NCBI GenBank assembly: GCA_035477595.1
Contig: DATIKM010000142.1
Span: 62,001-126,000, forward strand
Source of the DNA: DATIKM01 sp035477595
Lineage (GTDB): Bacteria > Armatimonadota > Chthonomonadetes > Chthonomonadales > CAJBBX01
Length of the DNA stretch: 64,000 nucleotides
Direction: 5' to 3'
Shown here one piece after another: positions 37,273-46,437 of this stretch. A program made the position numbers and the translations under genes. Position 1 is the first letter of the stretch. Each line of letters opens with the position of its first letter. The notes beneath the pieces were generated by a model, which saw only the letters and a program-made list of their open reading frames with translations, was not told where the DNA came from and did not search any database.

Positions 37273-38566
37273 GGCGAACCCACTTTCGGTCAGGGCGACG
37301 GGGCGACCACGTACACCGTGCCAGGTGGACCGCAGCCGATGGGCGCTGCGCGAGCGGCTCGCCCTGGTCAGCCACATCGCGCTCAGCCCGGCGACAAGCT
37401 CCTCGCTGCGCTGCCGACACAGATCGCGGGCGCAAGCACGGCCAACGCGTGGGTAGAGCCCGGAACGCCCACCATATGGGCATCTGCCGGACCGCTAGGT
37501 TTGGACGCGCCTCGCCCTCTGCGGCGGGCCCCCTGCCGGGCTCGCAGACCTCTCCGCCTGCACGAGCGGGAGCAAGGCGCTCGCCGCATCGCCGCGGCCG
37601 CCCGGCGGGCCGCGACTACTGGTGCCGGCCCGCCATGGGCGCGATGCAGGCCCATCGGAGCCCAGCGGCGAGGACGCGAGAGACCGCCCTCGGCGAAGCC
37701 CGTCGGACTCCGTTCGAGCGGTCGAGACCACCGCGATCCCTTCTTACCACGAAGTCCGCCTCGTCGCCAGGCTCAGGAGCTCGAGGGCAAGACGGGCATC
37801 GGTGTGCCGGCCCCGGAACCTGCCGCGTACCGCAGGCCGCAGGTGCGTAGATTGTGCGGAGAGAACCCGGCGTCTCGTCCGAGCGCCCTCTCCCGGCCGG
37901 TCCTGCCCTGGCGTCCCTACCTCGCGGCGAGGGCTGGCGCCGGCCGCCGGACGCAGGCCAGCAGCGCGATCCGCCGATCATTTCCGCGGCGCAGGTTCTC
38001 GAACCGGTGTCGCGACGACGCCGAGAGCCCGTGCTCAACGGCCTCGGCGATGGCGTTCCCCGAAGCGCCGTGCTGGTCTGCGTGGTGGTCCTCGATGCCG
38101 ATGGACCGGCAGATGTCGATGCACCGATCCGCGGTACCCGAGTACGACGGGCCGAACTCCGGCGCGCGGGGAAGAGCATGCTCAGCGCGCCTGGAGATGG
38201 CCTCGTCGCCGAGGCCGCTGGGGGCGAGACGGCCGATGCAGGCGACGCGCGCAGGGCCCGCCATGCGCGGCCAGGCGCGCAGACACCGCCGCGAAGCCCC
38301 GCAGGCGGCGCCCCATGGTGCGGTCATCATGGCCTGCACCGGCAGCTTGCGGCGCCGCGACCTGCGGCGAGGCCCTAATGGTGCTGTCGCCCGCGTGCGT
38401 GCGCCGCTCCTGTCGGAGGAGCTGGATCGGTTGCCTGGCGCCCTCTATCGCGGCCGCGGGCATCCTTGGCTGCGGCAGCCTGCTCTCCGGAGGCCCTAGC
38501 ATGAAGGAGCTCCGAGTGAGCTTGGAGCGTTTGAGGGCCAGGCGCAAGCCAGGTGACTCGCGGGCG
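37273..38566. other. 1.29 kb region without a convincing gene
   Basis: Between the radical SAM gene and the SIS-domain gene on the same strand. Most readings are Arg/Pro/Ala-rich shadows. The only stretch with gene-like composition is the minus-strand frame at 37917-38339, listed separately. No inverted repeats typical of an insertion sequence were noticed. Confidence 0.5.
37917..38339 (-). CDS. Possible small hypothetical gene
   Basis: An open frame of up to 140 codons (alternative ATGs at codons 4, 5 and 26). The second half has balanced composition and strongly G/C-ending codons (GLGDEAISRRAEHALPRA, CIDICRSIGIEDHHADQHG, GNAIAEAVEHGLSASSRH), unlike surrounding shadow frames. No family was recognised and no clear ribosome-binding site was found. 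It could also be a fragment of a decayed gene. Confidence 0.3.
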   Translation of the reverse strand: MQAMMTAPWGAACGASRRCLRAWPRMAGPARVACIGRLAPSGLGDEAISRRAEHALPRAPEFGPSYSGTADRCIDICRSIGIEDHHADQHGASGNAIAEAVEHGLSASSRHRFENLRRGNDRRIALLACVRRPAPALAAR

Positions 38567-39304
38567 TCAGTCCATGTAGTGGATTCGCTCGCGGTTGGCG
38601 GCGAGCAGGCGGGCGTTGCGCTCGTCACCGCCGTCCACGTTGGCGCTGATGAAGACGGGCGGCTCGACCCCTCGCGCCACGAGGCCGGCCACCACCTCAA
38701 CCACGAGCGCATTGACCAGCGCGCAGCCCAGCACAGAGGAAAGCGGTCCGACCCTCTGATCGAACCCCGCGATCCTGACGGCGGCGTCGCCATACGGGGC
38801 GCCGTTGTCGAGCACGATGTCGCAGATGTCCGCGAGCTTTCTGCCGCTGGCATGTCGGCTCGATACCCCGCCGGTGTAGGCGAGCGAGGTGATGCCGATG
38901 GTGCGCATCCCGCGCTCGCGCGCGGAGGCGGCCAGGTCGATGACGACGGGATTCCGTCCCGACGTGGAGGCGATGATCACGGTGTCGCCGTCGCGCGCGG
39001 CGCAGCCGGCGAGGAGCGCAGCGCCCAGGCCCGGAACACGCTCCAGCTGCGACGTGGCGGTCATCGGCCGCACGAAGAGGTGCATCCCGTGAGGGTAGAT
39101 GGGGTTGATGAGCATCAGGCCTCCGGTGCGGTACACGAGCTCTTCGGTCAGCATGAACGAATGGCTGGCGCCGAACGAGAAGATGCCTCGCGCTTCCACA
39201 ACCGCGTCGCACAGCGCGTCCGCCGCCTTGCGGATGGCTTCGCTCTGCTCGCGCACGCGCGAGAGGCCCTCGGCGACCGCGTCGAAGTAGGCTTGCGCCG
39301 ACAT
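38567..39304 (-). CDS. SIS-domain sugar-phosphate-binding protein (first of a tandem pair)
   Basis: A 245-residue single SIS domain of the UPF0309 type, expected to isomerise or cleave a phosphosugar in the cytosol. Features: GIFSFGASHSFMLTEEL (phosphate-binding loop), TVIIASTSGRNPVVIDLA and GITSLAYT. It lies one base after the stop of its paralogue (39306-40046), and both are behind a sugar kinase, so an amino-sugar or N-acetylmuramic-type pathway is inferred. Confidence 0.82.
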   Translation of the reverse strand: MSAQAYFDAVAEGLSRVREQSEAIRKAADALCDAVVEARGIFSFGASHSFMLTEELVYRTGGLMLINPIYPHGMHLFVRPMTATSQLERVPGLGAALLAGCAARDGDTVIIASTSGRNPVVIDLAASARERGMRTIGITSLAYTGGVSSRHASGRKLADICDIVLDNGAPYGDAAVRIAGFDQRVGPLSSVLGCALVNALVVEVVAGLVARGVEPPVFISANVDGGDERNARLLAANRERIHYMD

Positions 39305-39305
39305 C

Positions 39306-40046
39306 TCAGTACCCCCTCCGGTTCAGGGCCTCGCGCGCCCTCTGGTAGTAGTCCTGCCCGCCCTCGCGGTTCACGCTCATGTATACCGTCGGCGGATCGC
39401 CCTCCCGAGCCATCCGCTCCATTACGCGCTCCCAGATCATCCATCCCGCGATGTCCATCGCCACGCCGGACACCGGCAGCACGTCTATCCCGATACCAGG
39501 GATCTGGACGGCGGCGTCGCCGAAGGGCGCCCCGTTGTCGATAGCCACGTCGACGGCGTCGCGCAGCCGTAGCCCGCTCGGGTGCAGGCTCGCGACGCGC
39601 TCCGTGTAGGCGAACGAGGTGAAGCCGACAACGTGCACGCCGGCTGCGCGGCAGGCCAGCGCCAGCTCGACCGGTGCGCGGTTGCGCCCGGACACCGAGC
39701 CGACCAGCATTACGTCCCCCGGGCGCAGGTTACTGGTTCGCACCGCCAGGCGGATCGCCTCCAGGTCGCGCTCGACCGGCTCATCGCGCGGTCGGTCTCT
39801 GCGCGCCTCTGGCGCGGGGTCCTCCACGTGGAAGGACTGGCGGAAGGGCTGGAGCGCGGCGAGCCCACCCGCGCGGTTGAGGAAGTCGCCCTGCGTGCCG
39901 TGCCCGATCTCGGCGCAGTAGATCACGCCGCCGCCACGCAGCGCGGCCACGACGATGGCGGCCGCCTGCTCGATGGCGAGCAACTGTGTGCTTTCAAGGT
40001 GCTCGATCACCCGCCGTACGGCGGCGGTGTAGCGCGTCTCGGCCAC
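39306..40046 (-). CDS. SIS-domain sugar-phosphate-binding protein (second of a tandem pair)
   Basis: A 246-residue SIS protein paralogous to the adjacent one: VIYCAEIGHGTQGDFL, DVMLVGSVSGRNRAPVELAL and VVGFTSFAYT align with the same elements, and both share a DNGAP(F/Y)GDAAV motif. The GTG start at 40046 lies 40 bases inside the 3' end of the kinase gene, a clear sign of coupling. Two diverged SIS subunits may form a heteromer or act in sequence. Confidence 0.82.
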   Translation of the reverse strand: MAETRYTAAVRRVIEHLESTQLLAIEQAAAIVVAALRGGGVIYCAEIGHGTQGDFLNRAGGLAALQPFRQSFHVEDPAPEARRDRPRDEPVERDLEAIRLAVRTSNLRPGDVMLVGSVSGRNRAPVELALACRAAGVHVVGFTSFAYTERVASLHPSGLRLRDAVDVAIDNGAPFGDAAVQIPGIGIDVLPVSGVAMDIAGWMIWERVMERMAREGDPPTVYMSVNREGGQDYYQRAREALNRRGY

Positions 40047-41056
40047 GAATCCCTCCCTCTCTGGCGGCGTAAGGCGGCGGCGTCAGGCGGCTCTATCTCA
40101 AACCTGGCAGCGGTGTCCATTACGCGCCGGCGTGGGTCGGGACCGGCGGTCCCGAGGCTCGCCAGCGTGGCGAGCACGTAGCCGAGCGCCGCGGGTCGCC
40201 GCACCACTACCGGCCGCAGCTCGGGCGCGAATCGCCGGGCCTGGCGGCGCAGCTCTGCCCAGTAGATCCGCGAGCGGGCGGCGACACTCCCCGTGCCGAC
40301 GAGCGGCAGGGGCTCGTTCTGCACCCCGGCCATCTCCACGGCATCGCGCAGCGTGGCAGCGAGCGCTCGGGCCGCCTCGCGCAGAATGCGGATCGCGACG
40401 CAGTCGCCGGCACGCGCCTCTGCGTCCACGATGCGCGCGAGGGCAGCCAGCGCGGAGCGGTCCGGCAGGTGGAGCATCCACTCCACCAGGCCAAACGGTC
40501 GGTTCTGGTCCCATCCGCGGGAACACGCGGCGATCACCGGCGCCTCCAGCGAGGTCGCGTTGCGCGGGCTCCAGCGAGCGCGACCTACGGCGCGCACGGC
40601 AAGCAGCCCGATGTGGAAGCCGCTGCCGTGATCGCCCAGGAGCGGGCCCAGCGCGTCCAGCGTGAGGGTCTGCCCATCGGGCCGCGTCACGCTCACCAGG
40701 GCGCCAGTGCCGGCCAGCGCCACCACGCCGCACGGCTCGCCGGCGAGGGCGAGCGCGCCCTGCGCCTCGGAGAAGTCGTGCGCCACCACCCGGAGCGCCG
40801 GGTACCGCAAGGCCAGATGCGCGACCAGGCGCCGGCCGTTCGCGAGGTGGAGCTCGCCCTCCAGGTCATGGCCGGCCAGGGCATCGCGCACCGCGATGGA
40901 GACCGTCTCGCTGGCGCGTCCGCTGCCGCATGCGCCGCGCCCGCTGTCCGGATGCGTGTAATCGCAGCGCCCCCATCCAACGACCGCGCCGGCGTCATCG
41001 GCGAGGACAGCCTCGCACTTGCTGCCGCCCGTGTCGACCGCCAGAACCCAGCGCAT
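40007..41056 (-). CDS. BadF/BadG-type N-acetylglucosamine kinase-like protein
   Basis: A 349-residue ASKHA-fold kinase. The phosphate-1 loop is VLAVDTGGSKCEAVL; phosphate-2 is VVALAGTGALVSV; a GPLLGDHGSGFHIGL motif is typical of GlcNAc kinases of the BadF/BadG/BcrA/BcrD family. It probably phosphorylates an amino sugar that the two SIS proteins then process. The ATG at 41056 follows GGGAGTGCGG; an ATG at 41068 is an alternative. The 3' end overlaps the next gene by 40 bases. Confidence 0.85.
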   Translation of the reverse strand: MRWVLAVDTGGSKCEAVLADDAGAVVGWGRCDYTHPDSGRGACGSGRASETVSIAVRDALAGHDLEGELHLANGRRLVAHLALRYPALRVVAHDFSEAQGALALAGEPCGVVALAGTGALVSVTRPDGQTLTLDALGPLLGDHGSGFHIGLLAVRAVGRARWSPRNATSLEAPVIAACSRGWDQNRPFGLVEWMLHLPDRSALAALARIVDAEARAGDCVAIRILREAARALAATLRDAVEMAGVQNEPLPLVGTGSVAARSRIYWAELRRQARRFAPELRPVVVRRPAALGYVLATLASLGTAGPDPRRRVMDTAARFEIEPPDAAALRRQRGRDSWPRRATPPPYGG

Positions 41057-41154
41057 CCGCACTCCCATCCGCCTCGCGGCCGCCGCGGGGGAGAGGCCGC
41101 GGCCGGGCGGCTCGTTAGTCGGCCCGCCCGCCAAGTCCTTCCAGCGGCGGTCGG

Positions 41155-41183
41155 TTGACGCTCGTGCCGGCTGATGGTACGAT
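41155..41183 (+). promoter_or_regulatory. Promoter giving a leaderless transcript for the retropepsin-like gene
   Basis: TTGACG (41155-41160), a 17-base spacer, TACGAT (41178-41183). The predicted start, six bases on, is the G of the GTG at 41190. Confidence 0.55.
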
Positions 41184-41189
41184 GCCATC

Positions 41190-42173
41190 GTGAACCTCTC
41201 GGCGATTCTGATGGCGTTCGCGGCCCTCGGCGCGGCCCTGACGGCCGGCGCGACGCGGTCCGTGGCGCAGGGCGTGGTGGAGACCGCCTTTCCTGCGGCA
41301 CAGGTGTCCGCCGCCTCCACGCTTCCGGTGGAGGCGCCACTGAGCAGATGGCACAACCTCCCTGTCATCGAGGTCGCGTTCGGCGACGGCCAGCGGCACC
41401 GGGCCATCATCGACACAGCGCTGCCAGTCTGCGTGGTGCCGCCGGACCTCGCGCGCAGTCTGCGGCTGCACATCGAAGGCCCCGGGCACCTCCACACGCT
41501 CTACGGGCCGCTCGCCGTCCAGGTCGCCCGACCGCAGGCCATGCGGGTCGGCGGCTTGGCGCTCCTCGGCGTGCCCATCGTGGTGGCGGATCTCTGGAAG
41601 CATCTGTCGACCAGCCCGCCTCCGGAGGCCCCGCAGGTGTGGATCGGGTCGGCGGCGCTCGCCAGTCTGGTGGTGACCTTCGACTTCGCTGCGCGCGCCG
41701 TGCGCTTCGCCGCGCCTCAGTCGCGCCCGATCCCGGGCGCCACGATCCCGTTCCAGATGACGGGAGGACGGGTGTGGCTGGATGCGTGGGTGAACGGGCG
41801 CACGCGCTGCCTGCTCGCTCTCAGCACTGCTGCAAGCGGCGTCCTGCTGCCTGCGGAGGCGGTGGGCCCCACGCCGTACCCGGTCATTCGCTCGGAGACC
41901 GTGACGCACCCCGACGGCAGGACGGGGCAGGTCGATGTCGTGCGCCTTGAGGAGTTGGCGATCGGGTCGCTCAAGCTGAGGAACGTGGAGGCGCTCCGCC
42001 CCGCCAATCCTCAGAGCGCGGTCGTCGATCCGGCGTTTGGTGTGATCGGGATGGACAGCTTCGCGGGTCATCGCCTGACGCTTCACTTTCCGGAGCGCCG
42101 GTTGATCCTGGAGCGTGTCGTGTTCGGCTCACCGGTGCCCGCCAGGCCCCCGCAGCCTCAGAATCCGCGGTAG
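41190..42173 (+). CDS. Exported retropepsin-like aspartyl protease family protein
   Basis: A 327-residue protein with a signal peptide (about 1-27, SVAQG). Two pepsin-like halves are visible: HRAIIDTALPVCVVP and later CLLALSTAASGVLLP, followed by GVIGMDSFAGHRLTLHF. The active-site motif DTG reads DTA in the first half and STA in the second, so catalysis is doubtful. It may be an inactive or degenerate member. The start is GTG without a ribosome-binding site, matching a leaderless promoter immediately upstream. It is divergent from the kinase-SIS operon. Confidence 0.7.
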   Translation: MNLSAILMAFAALGAALTAGATRSVAQGVVETAFPAAQVSAASTLPVEAPLSRWHNLPVIEVAFGDGQRHRAIIDTALPVCVVPPDLARSLRLHIEGPGHLHTLYGPLAVQVARPQAMRVGGLALLGVPIVVADLWKHLSTSPPPEAPQVWIGSAALASLVVTFDFAARAVRFAAPQSRPIPGATIPFQMTGGRVWLDAWVNGRTRCLLALSTAASGVLLPAEAVGPTPYPVIRSETVTHPDGRTGQVDVVRLEELAIGSLKLRNVEALRPANPQSAVVDPAFGVIGMDSFAGHRLTLHFPERRLILERVVFGSPVPARPPQPQNPR

Positions 42174-42281
42174 CCGCCGGTTCTCGCCAGCCTGGCGCGA
42201 CGAGCGGCAGGACGCAGCCCGGCGCTCGGCGAACCTACGGTCCGTGCTCCGCCCCCTCGACATACCGCTCCGCCCGCCCAC

Positions 42282-43559
42282 GTGCCTGTGCGGGGGACCC
42301 TCCACGTGAGCCGCCTGGTGCTGGCGGTGCGCCTCTTTCTCGCCGCGCTCCCGCCCGCCACACGGCGCGCGTGGGGATGGGACCTCACCTCGGCCATCCT
42401 CGCTGGGTGCTACCAGGGCTGCGTCTGGACCTTCGTGCTGCGCATCGCGCGAGCGGACCTTGCAGCGACCGACCGGCAGATGGCCTTCATCATGGTGGCG
42501 CCCGCGGCCGGCTACCTCTTCGCCACACTGTGGGCCCGGCAGATGGAGGGACGAGCCAAGCTGCCCTTTGTGTACAGGACGTGGGCGGTGGCGCGCGGAG
42601 CGTTTCTGCTCACACCGTTCATCGCCTCTCGCGAGCAGTTCGTGGCGATGGTGTGTCTCGCGCCGTTCGTCTTCTCGATCTCGACGCCGGCGTACACCGC
42701 GGTGATGAAGGACATCTACCCCGACGCGGTGCGCGGGCGCTGCATGGCGATCGTGCGCGTGGCGGCTCAGGTATCTGCCTTGGCGGTGGCCCTCCTGGCC
42801 GGCCGAGTGCTCGACGCCGGCGTCGACTTCCGCGCAGTCTTCTTCGTTGGCGGGCTGTTCGGCCTGCTCTCTGCGTGGGCGTTCAGCCGGGTTCCGGTTC
42901 CGGAGCCGCAGCCATCGCTGGAGCCCCGCGTCTCCACTGCCGCATTCATGCAGGATACTGTGGGGATCCTCTCCCGCAACGCGGGCTACCGATGGTTCTG
43001 CGCGTCTGTGTTCGTCTACGGGTTCGGCAACCTGATCGCCTCGACCATCTACCCGATCTATCTCGTCGATCGCTTCCAGGTGACGAACACGCAGGTCGCC
43101 AACCTGCAGAACATCGGCGCCATCGTCACCATTGCGGGCTTCTTCCTTTGGGGGTCCTTCCTAGACCGGCGCGGCCCGCTGCTGACCGTGCTGCTCTGCG
43201 TGGCGATCGTGTGCATCCAACCCGTGTGCTACGCGCTGGCAGGGAACATGACGCTCATCTACGTGGCTGCCGCAGCGGGCGGCCTTGCGATGTCCGGCAT
43301 CGAGATTGGGTACCTGAACACCACGCTGCTCTTTGCCGAGCCGGGCCGCGCTACGCAGTACCAGGCCCTCCACTCCAGCCTGTTCGGTATCCGCGGCACG
43401 ATCGCACCCTTCTGCGCCATCCCGCTGATGCAGGCGATCGGCCCGCGTCCGGCGTTCTGGCTCTCGCTCAGCATCATGCTGGTCGGCGTGGCGATGCAGG
43501 TGCTCTCGAACCTTCATTACCGGCGTGCGTCGGCGGAGCGCGCCGCGCGGCCTGTATAA
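42282..43559 (+). CDS. Major facilitator superfamily transporter
   Basis: A 425-residue inner-membrane protein with about 12 hydrophobic helices. The loop 2-3 signature is reduced (ARQMEGRAKLPFVYRTW); other segments fit MFS exporters (DAVRGRCMAIVRVAAQVSAL, GFFLWGSFLDRRGPLLTVL). Substrate unknown. The start is GTG at 42282 or GTG at 42306. Its stop lies within the -10-like sequence that precedes surE. Confidence 0.82.
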   Translation: MPVRGTLHVSRLVLAVRLFLAALPPATRRAWGWDLTSAILAGCYQGCVWTFVLRIARADLAATDRQMAFIMVAPAAGYLFATLWARQMEGRAKLPFVYRTWAVARGAFLLTPFIASREQFVAMVCLAPFVFSISTPAYTAVMKDIYPDAVRGRCMAIVRVAAQVSALAVALLAGRVLDAGVDFRAVFFVGGLFGLLSAWAFSRVPVPEPQPSLEPRVSTAAFMQDTVGILSRNAGYRWFCASVFVYGFGNLIASTIYPIYLVDRFQVTNTQVANLQNIGAIVTIAGFFLWGSFLDRRGPLLTVLLCVAIVCIQPVCYALAGNMTLIYVAAAAGGLAMSGIEIGYLNTTLLFAEPGRATQYQALHSSLFGIRGTIAPFCAIPLMQAIGPRPAFWLSLSIMLVGVAMQVLSNLHYRRASAERAARPV

Positions 43560-43560
43560 T
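43555..43560 (+). promoter_or_regulatory. TATAAT -10 element ahead of surE
   Basis: A perfect TATAAT spans the MFS stop codon; seven bases later is the ATG of surE. No convincing -35 was found, so promoter strength is uncertain. Confidence 0.4.
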
Positions 43561-43567
43561 GGCGGGC

Positions 43568-44350
43568 ATGATGAGAATTCTACTGTCGAACGATGACGGC
43601 ATTCACGCTCCGGGCCTGCTCGCTCTCAAGCGCGCGCTCGAACCCCTCGGCGAGGTGTTCGCGGTCGCGCCGGACAGGCCGCGCAGCGCCATCGGCCATG
43701 CCATCACGCTGCACAAGCCGCTGCGGCTCACCGAGGTGCGTCTGGCCGACGGCTCTCGAGGCTGGACGACGAACGGCACGCCCTCGGATGCGGTCAGCCT
43801 CGGCTTCGAGGTGATAATGGAGAACCGGGTGGACCTCGTGGCAGCCGGAATCAACGAGGGCGCCAACCTGGGCTGGGACGTCATCTACAGCGGCACGGTT
43901 GCCGCCGCGACGGAGGGTGTCATCCTGGGAGCGCCCGCCCTGTCTGTATCGATGGTCGGCCACGCGCCCTACGAGATGGGCCCCGCGGCGGCGTTCGCGG
44001 CCCGTGTCGCGCGGTACATGGGCGAGCACGGCATCGGCCGCCACAGGTTGCTGAACGTTAACGTCCCCAATCTCCCAGCGGAGCAGATTGCCGGCGTCCG
44101 GGTCACCCGCCAGGGGCGGACCGAGTACCACAATCGCATCCAGATCCGTACAGACCCGCGCGGCAAACCGTACTACTGGGTGTGCGGCTCCCTGAACGGT
44201 AAAGGACACCCGCCGGACGTGGACGTGGCGGCCGCGCTCGCGGGATACATCACCGTCACGCCCCTTCAGCTCGACATGACTGCCATCGACCTGCTTCCCG
44301 TGGTCGATGGCTGGGGCCTGGACACGGCGGTACCGGCCCCGTCGCCGTAG
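43568..44350 (+). CDS. surE: 5'/3'-nucleotidase SurE
   Basis: Metal-dependent survival-protein nucleotidase of 260 residues that dephosphorylates nucleoside monophosphates. The active-site motif ILLSNDDGIHAPG is N-terminal, followed by VAPDRPRSAIGHAIT, NGTPSDAVSLG and GINEGANLGWDVIYSGTV, all family-typical. The start may be ATG 43568 or 43571; a third ATG at 43559 overlaps the MFS stop (TAATG). Confidence 0.93.
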   Translation: MMRILLSNDDGIHAPGLLALKRALEPLGEVFAVAPDRPRSAIGHAITLHKPLRLTEVRLADGSRGWTTNGTPSDAVSLGFEVIMENRVDLVAAGINEGANLGWDVIYSGTVAAATEGVILGAPALSVSMVGHAPYEMGPAAAFAARVARYMGEHGIGRHRLLNVNVPNLPAEQIAGVRVTRQGRTEYHNRIQIRTDPRGKPYYWVCGSLNGKGHPPDVDVAAALAGYITVTPLQLDMTAIDLLPVVDGWGLDTAVPAPSP

Positions 44351-44404
44351 GAGGCGGTCGCGGGGGATGCGTTCACGCGGACAAGCGCCCGCGCCGGAGG
44401 AGCC

Positions 44405-46036
44405 ATGATTCGATCGTCGCGGTATGTTGCAGCCGTCCTTGCCGCTGCGGTCCTCGCCTGTCCGACGCTGGCCGCGAGCCGGCGTGCGGGCGAGGCCATC
44501 AGCGCCGGCGCCTTCCAGAGCCACGTGGCCTTCCTCGCCTCCGAGCGGTGCGAGGGCCGTATGTCGGGCGAGAGGGGCAACGAGATCGCCGCGCGCTACA
44601 TCGCGGACGTGTTCCGGCGGGCCGGCCTCAAGCCCGTGGGCACCCGCAGGCAGCGCGACGCCGCAGCCATGCCCGACGGCACCGGGTACTTCCAGCCCTT
44701 CACATTCGACTGGGGGGTGCGGAGGGGGCCGGGCAACCGGATGGACGCGACCGTGTCTGGACGCACCGAGGCGCTGAGGCCGGGCACCGACTTCGATCCA
44801 GTGAGCGCTTCGAGCTCCGGTGCGGCCGCCGGCGAGGTGGTGTTCGCGGGGTATGGCCTGCGACTGCCCGATGGCTCGCGCGACGACTACGGCGCCGCGG
44901 ACGTGACGGGGAAGGTCGTGCTGGTCCTCGACGGTGCGCCGACCGACAGCGCCGCGATCAGCCCGCAGCAGAGCAGCCTCCAGCGCAAGGCGCAGATCGC
45001 CCGTGACGAGGGAGCCGGAGCCCTTGTCGTCGTGCTCCCTGGAGCGAGGGACCGGCCTGCGCTCAACACGACAGAGCGCGCGCAGCCGTCCGGCATTCCC
45101 ATCGTGCGCGTGACGCGGCGCGTCGCGGACCGATGGCTTCGCGCGTCCGGACGCAGCCTGCGCGACATGGCGTTGGCTGCGAGCGCTCCCGCGGAGCCCG
45201 TCGCGACGGGAGTGCACGTCTCGCTGACCACCGACCTTCAGCCCTTGCCGAGGACCACGGCCAACGTGGTGGGTCTGCTGCGCGGCTCCGACCCGGTGCT
45301 GCGCGATGAGGTCGTCGTGGTAGGGGCGCACATGGACCACCTCGGGCGCGGCGTCGTGGGCTCCGTCGCCCGCTCGACCGAGATCCATCCGGGCGCGGAT
45401 GACAACGCTTCCGGCACCGCGGGCGTGATGGCGATGGCGGAGCGCCTCGCCAGCCTCGCCGAGCAGCCCAAGCGCAGCGTGCTCTTCATAGCATTCTCGG
45501 GACACGAGACCGGCCTGTTCGGCTCGCAGCACTACGTGCACAACCCGATCGTGCCGATCGAGCGCACCGTCGCCATGCTGAACTTCGACATGATCGGCCG
45601 TGTGCGCCAGAACCGCATCATCGTGGTCGGCACCGGGACCAGCCCGGCGTGGCCCGCCCTCATCGACGAGGCCAACAGGAGCGTCGGGCTCACCGTCGTC
45701 GCGTCGCCGCGCGCCGGCGGCGGCAGCGACCATGCGCCGTTCGCAGCACGCCAGATACCGGTGCTGTTCTTCATCTCCGGGATGCACCCAGACTACCATC
45801 GCCCCTCGGATACCGCGGACAAGGTGAACGCCCTGGACGCAGCGCGTGTGGTGACGCTGGCCTCCGGGATCGTGGAACAGGTGTCCTCGGGCCGCGCGCG
45901 GATCGGGTGGACCCAGTCCGCAGGCAGCGGATCGCGGCGCGATGAACTCACGCGGGCGAGGAGCCGCGTCCAGACGGGCATAGTGCCGGACTACGGCGCC
46001 CTGACGGTGGCGCGCGCGGCGCCCGCCCGGCCGTAG
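44405..46036 (+). CDS. Exported M28 family aminopeptidase with PA domain
   Basis: A 543-residue secreted zinc aminopeptidase. A signal peptide (about 1-24) precedes a lid with a PA-type insert (ARDEGAGALVVVLPG). The di-zinc core shows VVVGAHMDHLG, HPGADDNASGTAGV, AFSGHETGLFGS, FDMIGR and GGGSDHAPF, giving all expected ligands. A GGAGGAGCC precedes the ATG. It stands apart from surE by 54 bp and was probably cotranscribed with the upstream genes or from its own start. Confidence 0.92.
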   Translation: MIRSSRYVAAVLAAAVLACPTLAASRRAGEAISAGAFQSHVAFLASERCEGRMSGERGNEIAARYIADVFRRAGLKPVGTRRQRDAAAMPDGTGYFQPFTFDWGVRRGPGNRMDATVSGRTEALRPGTDFDPVSASSSGAAAGEVVFAGYGLRLPDGSRDDYGAADVTGKVVLVLDGAPTDSAAISPQQSSLQRKAQIARDEGAGALVVVLPGARDRPALNTTERAQPSGIPIVRVTRRVADRWLRASGRSLRDMALAASAPAEPVATGVHVSLTTDLQPLPRTTANVVGLLRGSDPVLRDEVVVVGAHMDHLGRGVVGSVARSTEIHPGADDNASGTAGVMAMAERLASLAEQPKRSVLFIAFSGHETGLFGSQHYVHNPIVPIERTVAMLNFDMIGRVRQNRIIVVGTGTSPAWPALIDEANRSVGLTVVASPRAGGGSDHAPFAARQIPVLFFISGMHPDYHRPSDTADKVNALDAARVVTLASGIVEQVSSGRARIGWTQSAGSGSRRDELTRARSRVQTGIVPDYGALTVARAAPARP

Positions 46037-46198
46037 GCTGGGGCGCGCTGCGCGGCTCGGAGGCAACGCGACATGCGGGCCGGCGTCGCGCGCGGATGGA
46101 GCGGCGCCGAAGGGAGGATGGGGCATACTGACCGCCGGCGCAAGCGACACGCACCACGCTGGGCGAGGAGCTCACATCGTGGGGAAGGGTCAGAGTCG

Positions 46199-46420
46199 AT
46201 GAGCGTTGGACAGGAGCGCGGAGCGCTTCTGTTGTGCGGCCTGTTCGGGCTGCTCCTGATCGTTGGCAGCCTCAGATCGCTGATCGACGGCGAAGTGCAG
46301 CTCCGGCGGTACAGTGCGCCTCTCGAACAGGGCTGGCCGATTGTGGCGATACTGCTCGTGTGCGGTCTGGCGCTCCTTACGCTGAGTGCCGGTGCACTGT
46401 GGCGCTTCACGAGGGAATAG
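46199..46420 (+). CDS. Small two-helix membrane protein
   Basis: A 73-residue protein with two hydrophobic helices (about 8-24, LLLCGLFGLLLIVGSL; about 46-66, WPIVAILLVCGLALLTLSAG) joined by a charged loop. The ATG follows a GGGGAAGGG stretch. It is 17 bp before the HEAT-like membrane protein gene. No family was recognised; the composition and reading-frame position suggest a real gene. Confidence 0.6.
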   Translation: MSVGQERGALLLCGLFGLLLIVGSLRSLIDGEVQLRRYSAPLEQGWPIVAILLVCGLALLTLSAGALWRFTRE

Positions 46421-46437
46421 CTCGCTTGCCACAAACG

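Noticed and set aside
36712..38499. A 595-codon plus-strand open frame across the dark region
   Set aside because: Half of it is antisense to the radical SAM gene; its composition is Arg/Pro/Ala-rich with no domain and no ribosome-binding site.
43580..46150. An 856-codon minus-strand open frame
   Set aside because: It is fully antisense to surE and the M28 peptidase gene, both well supported by active-site motifs.
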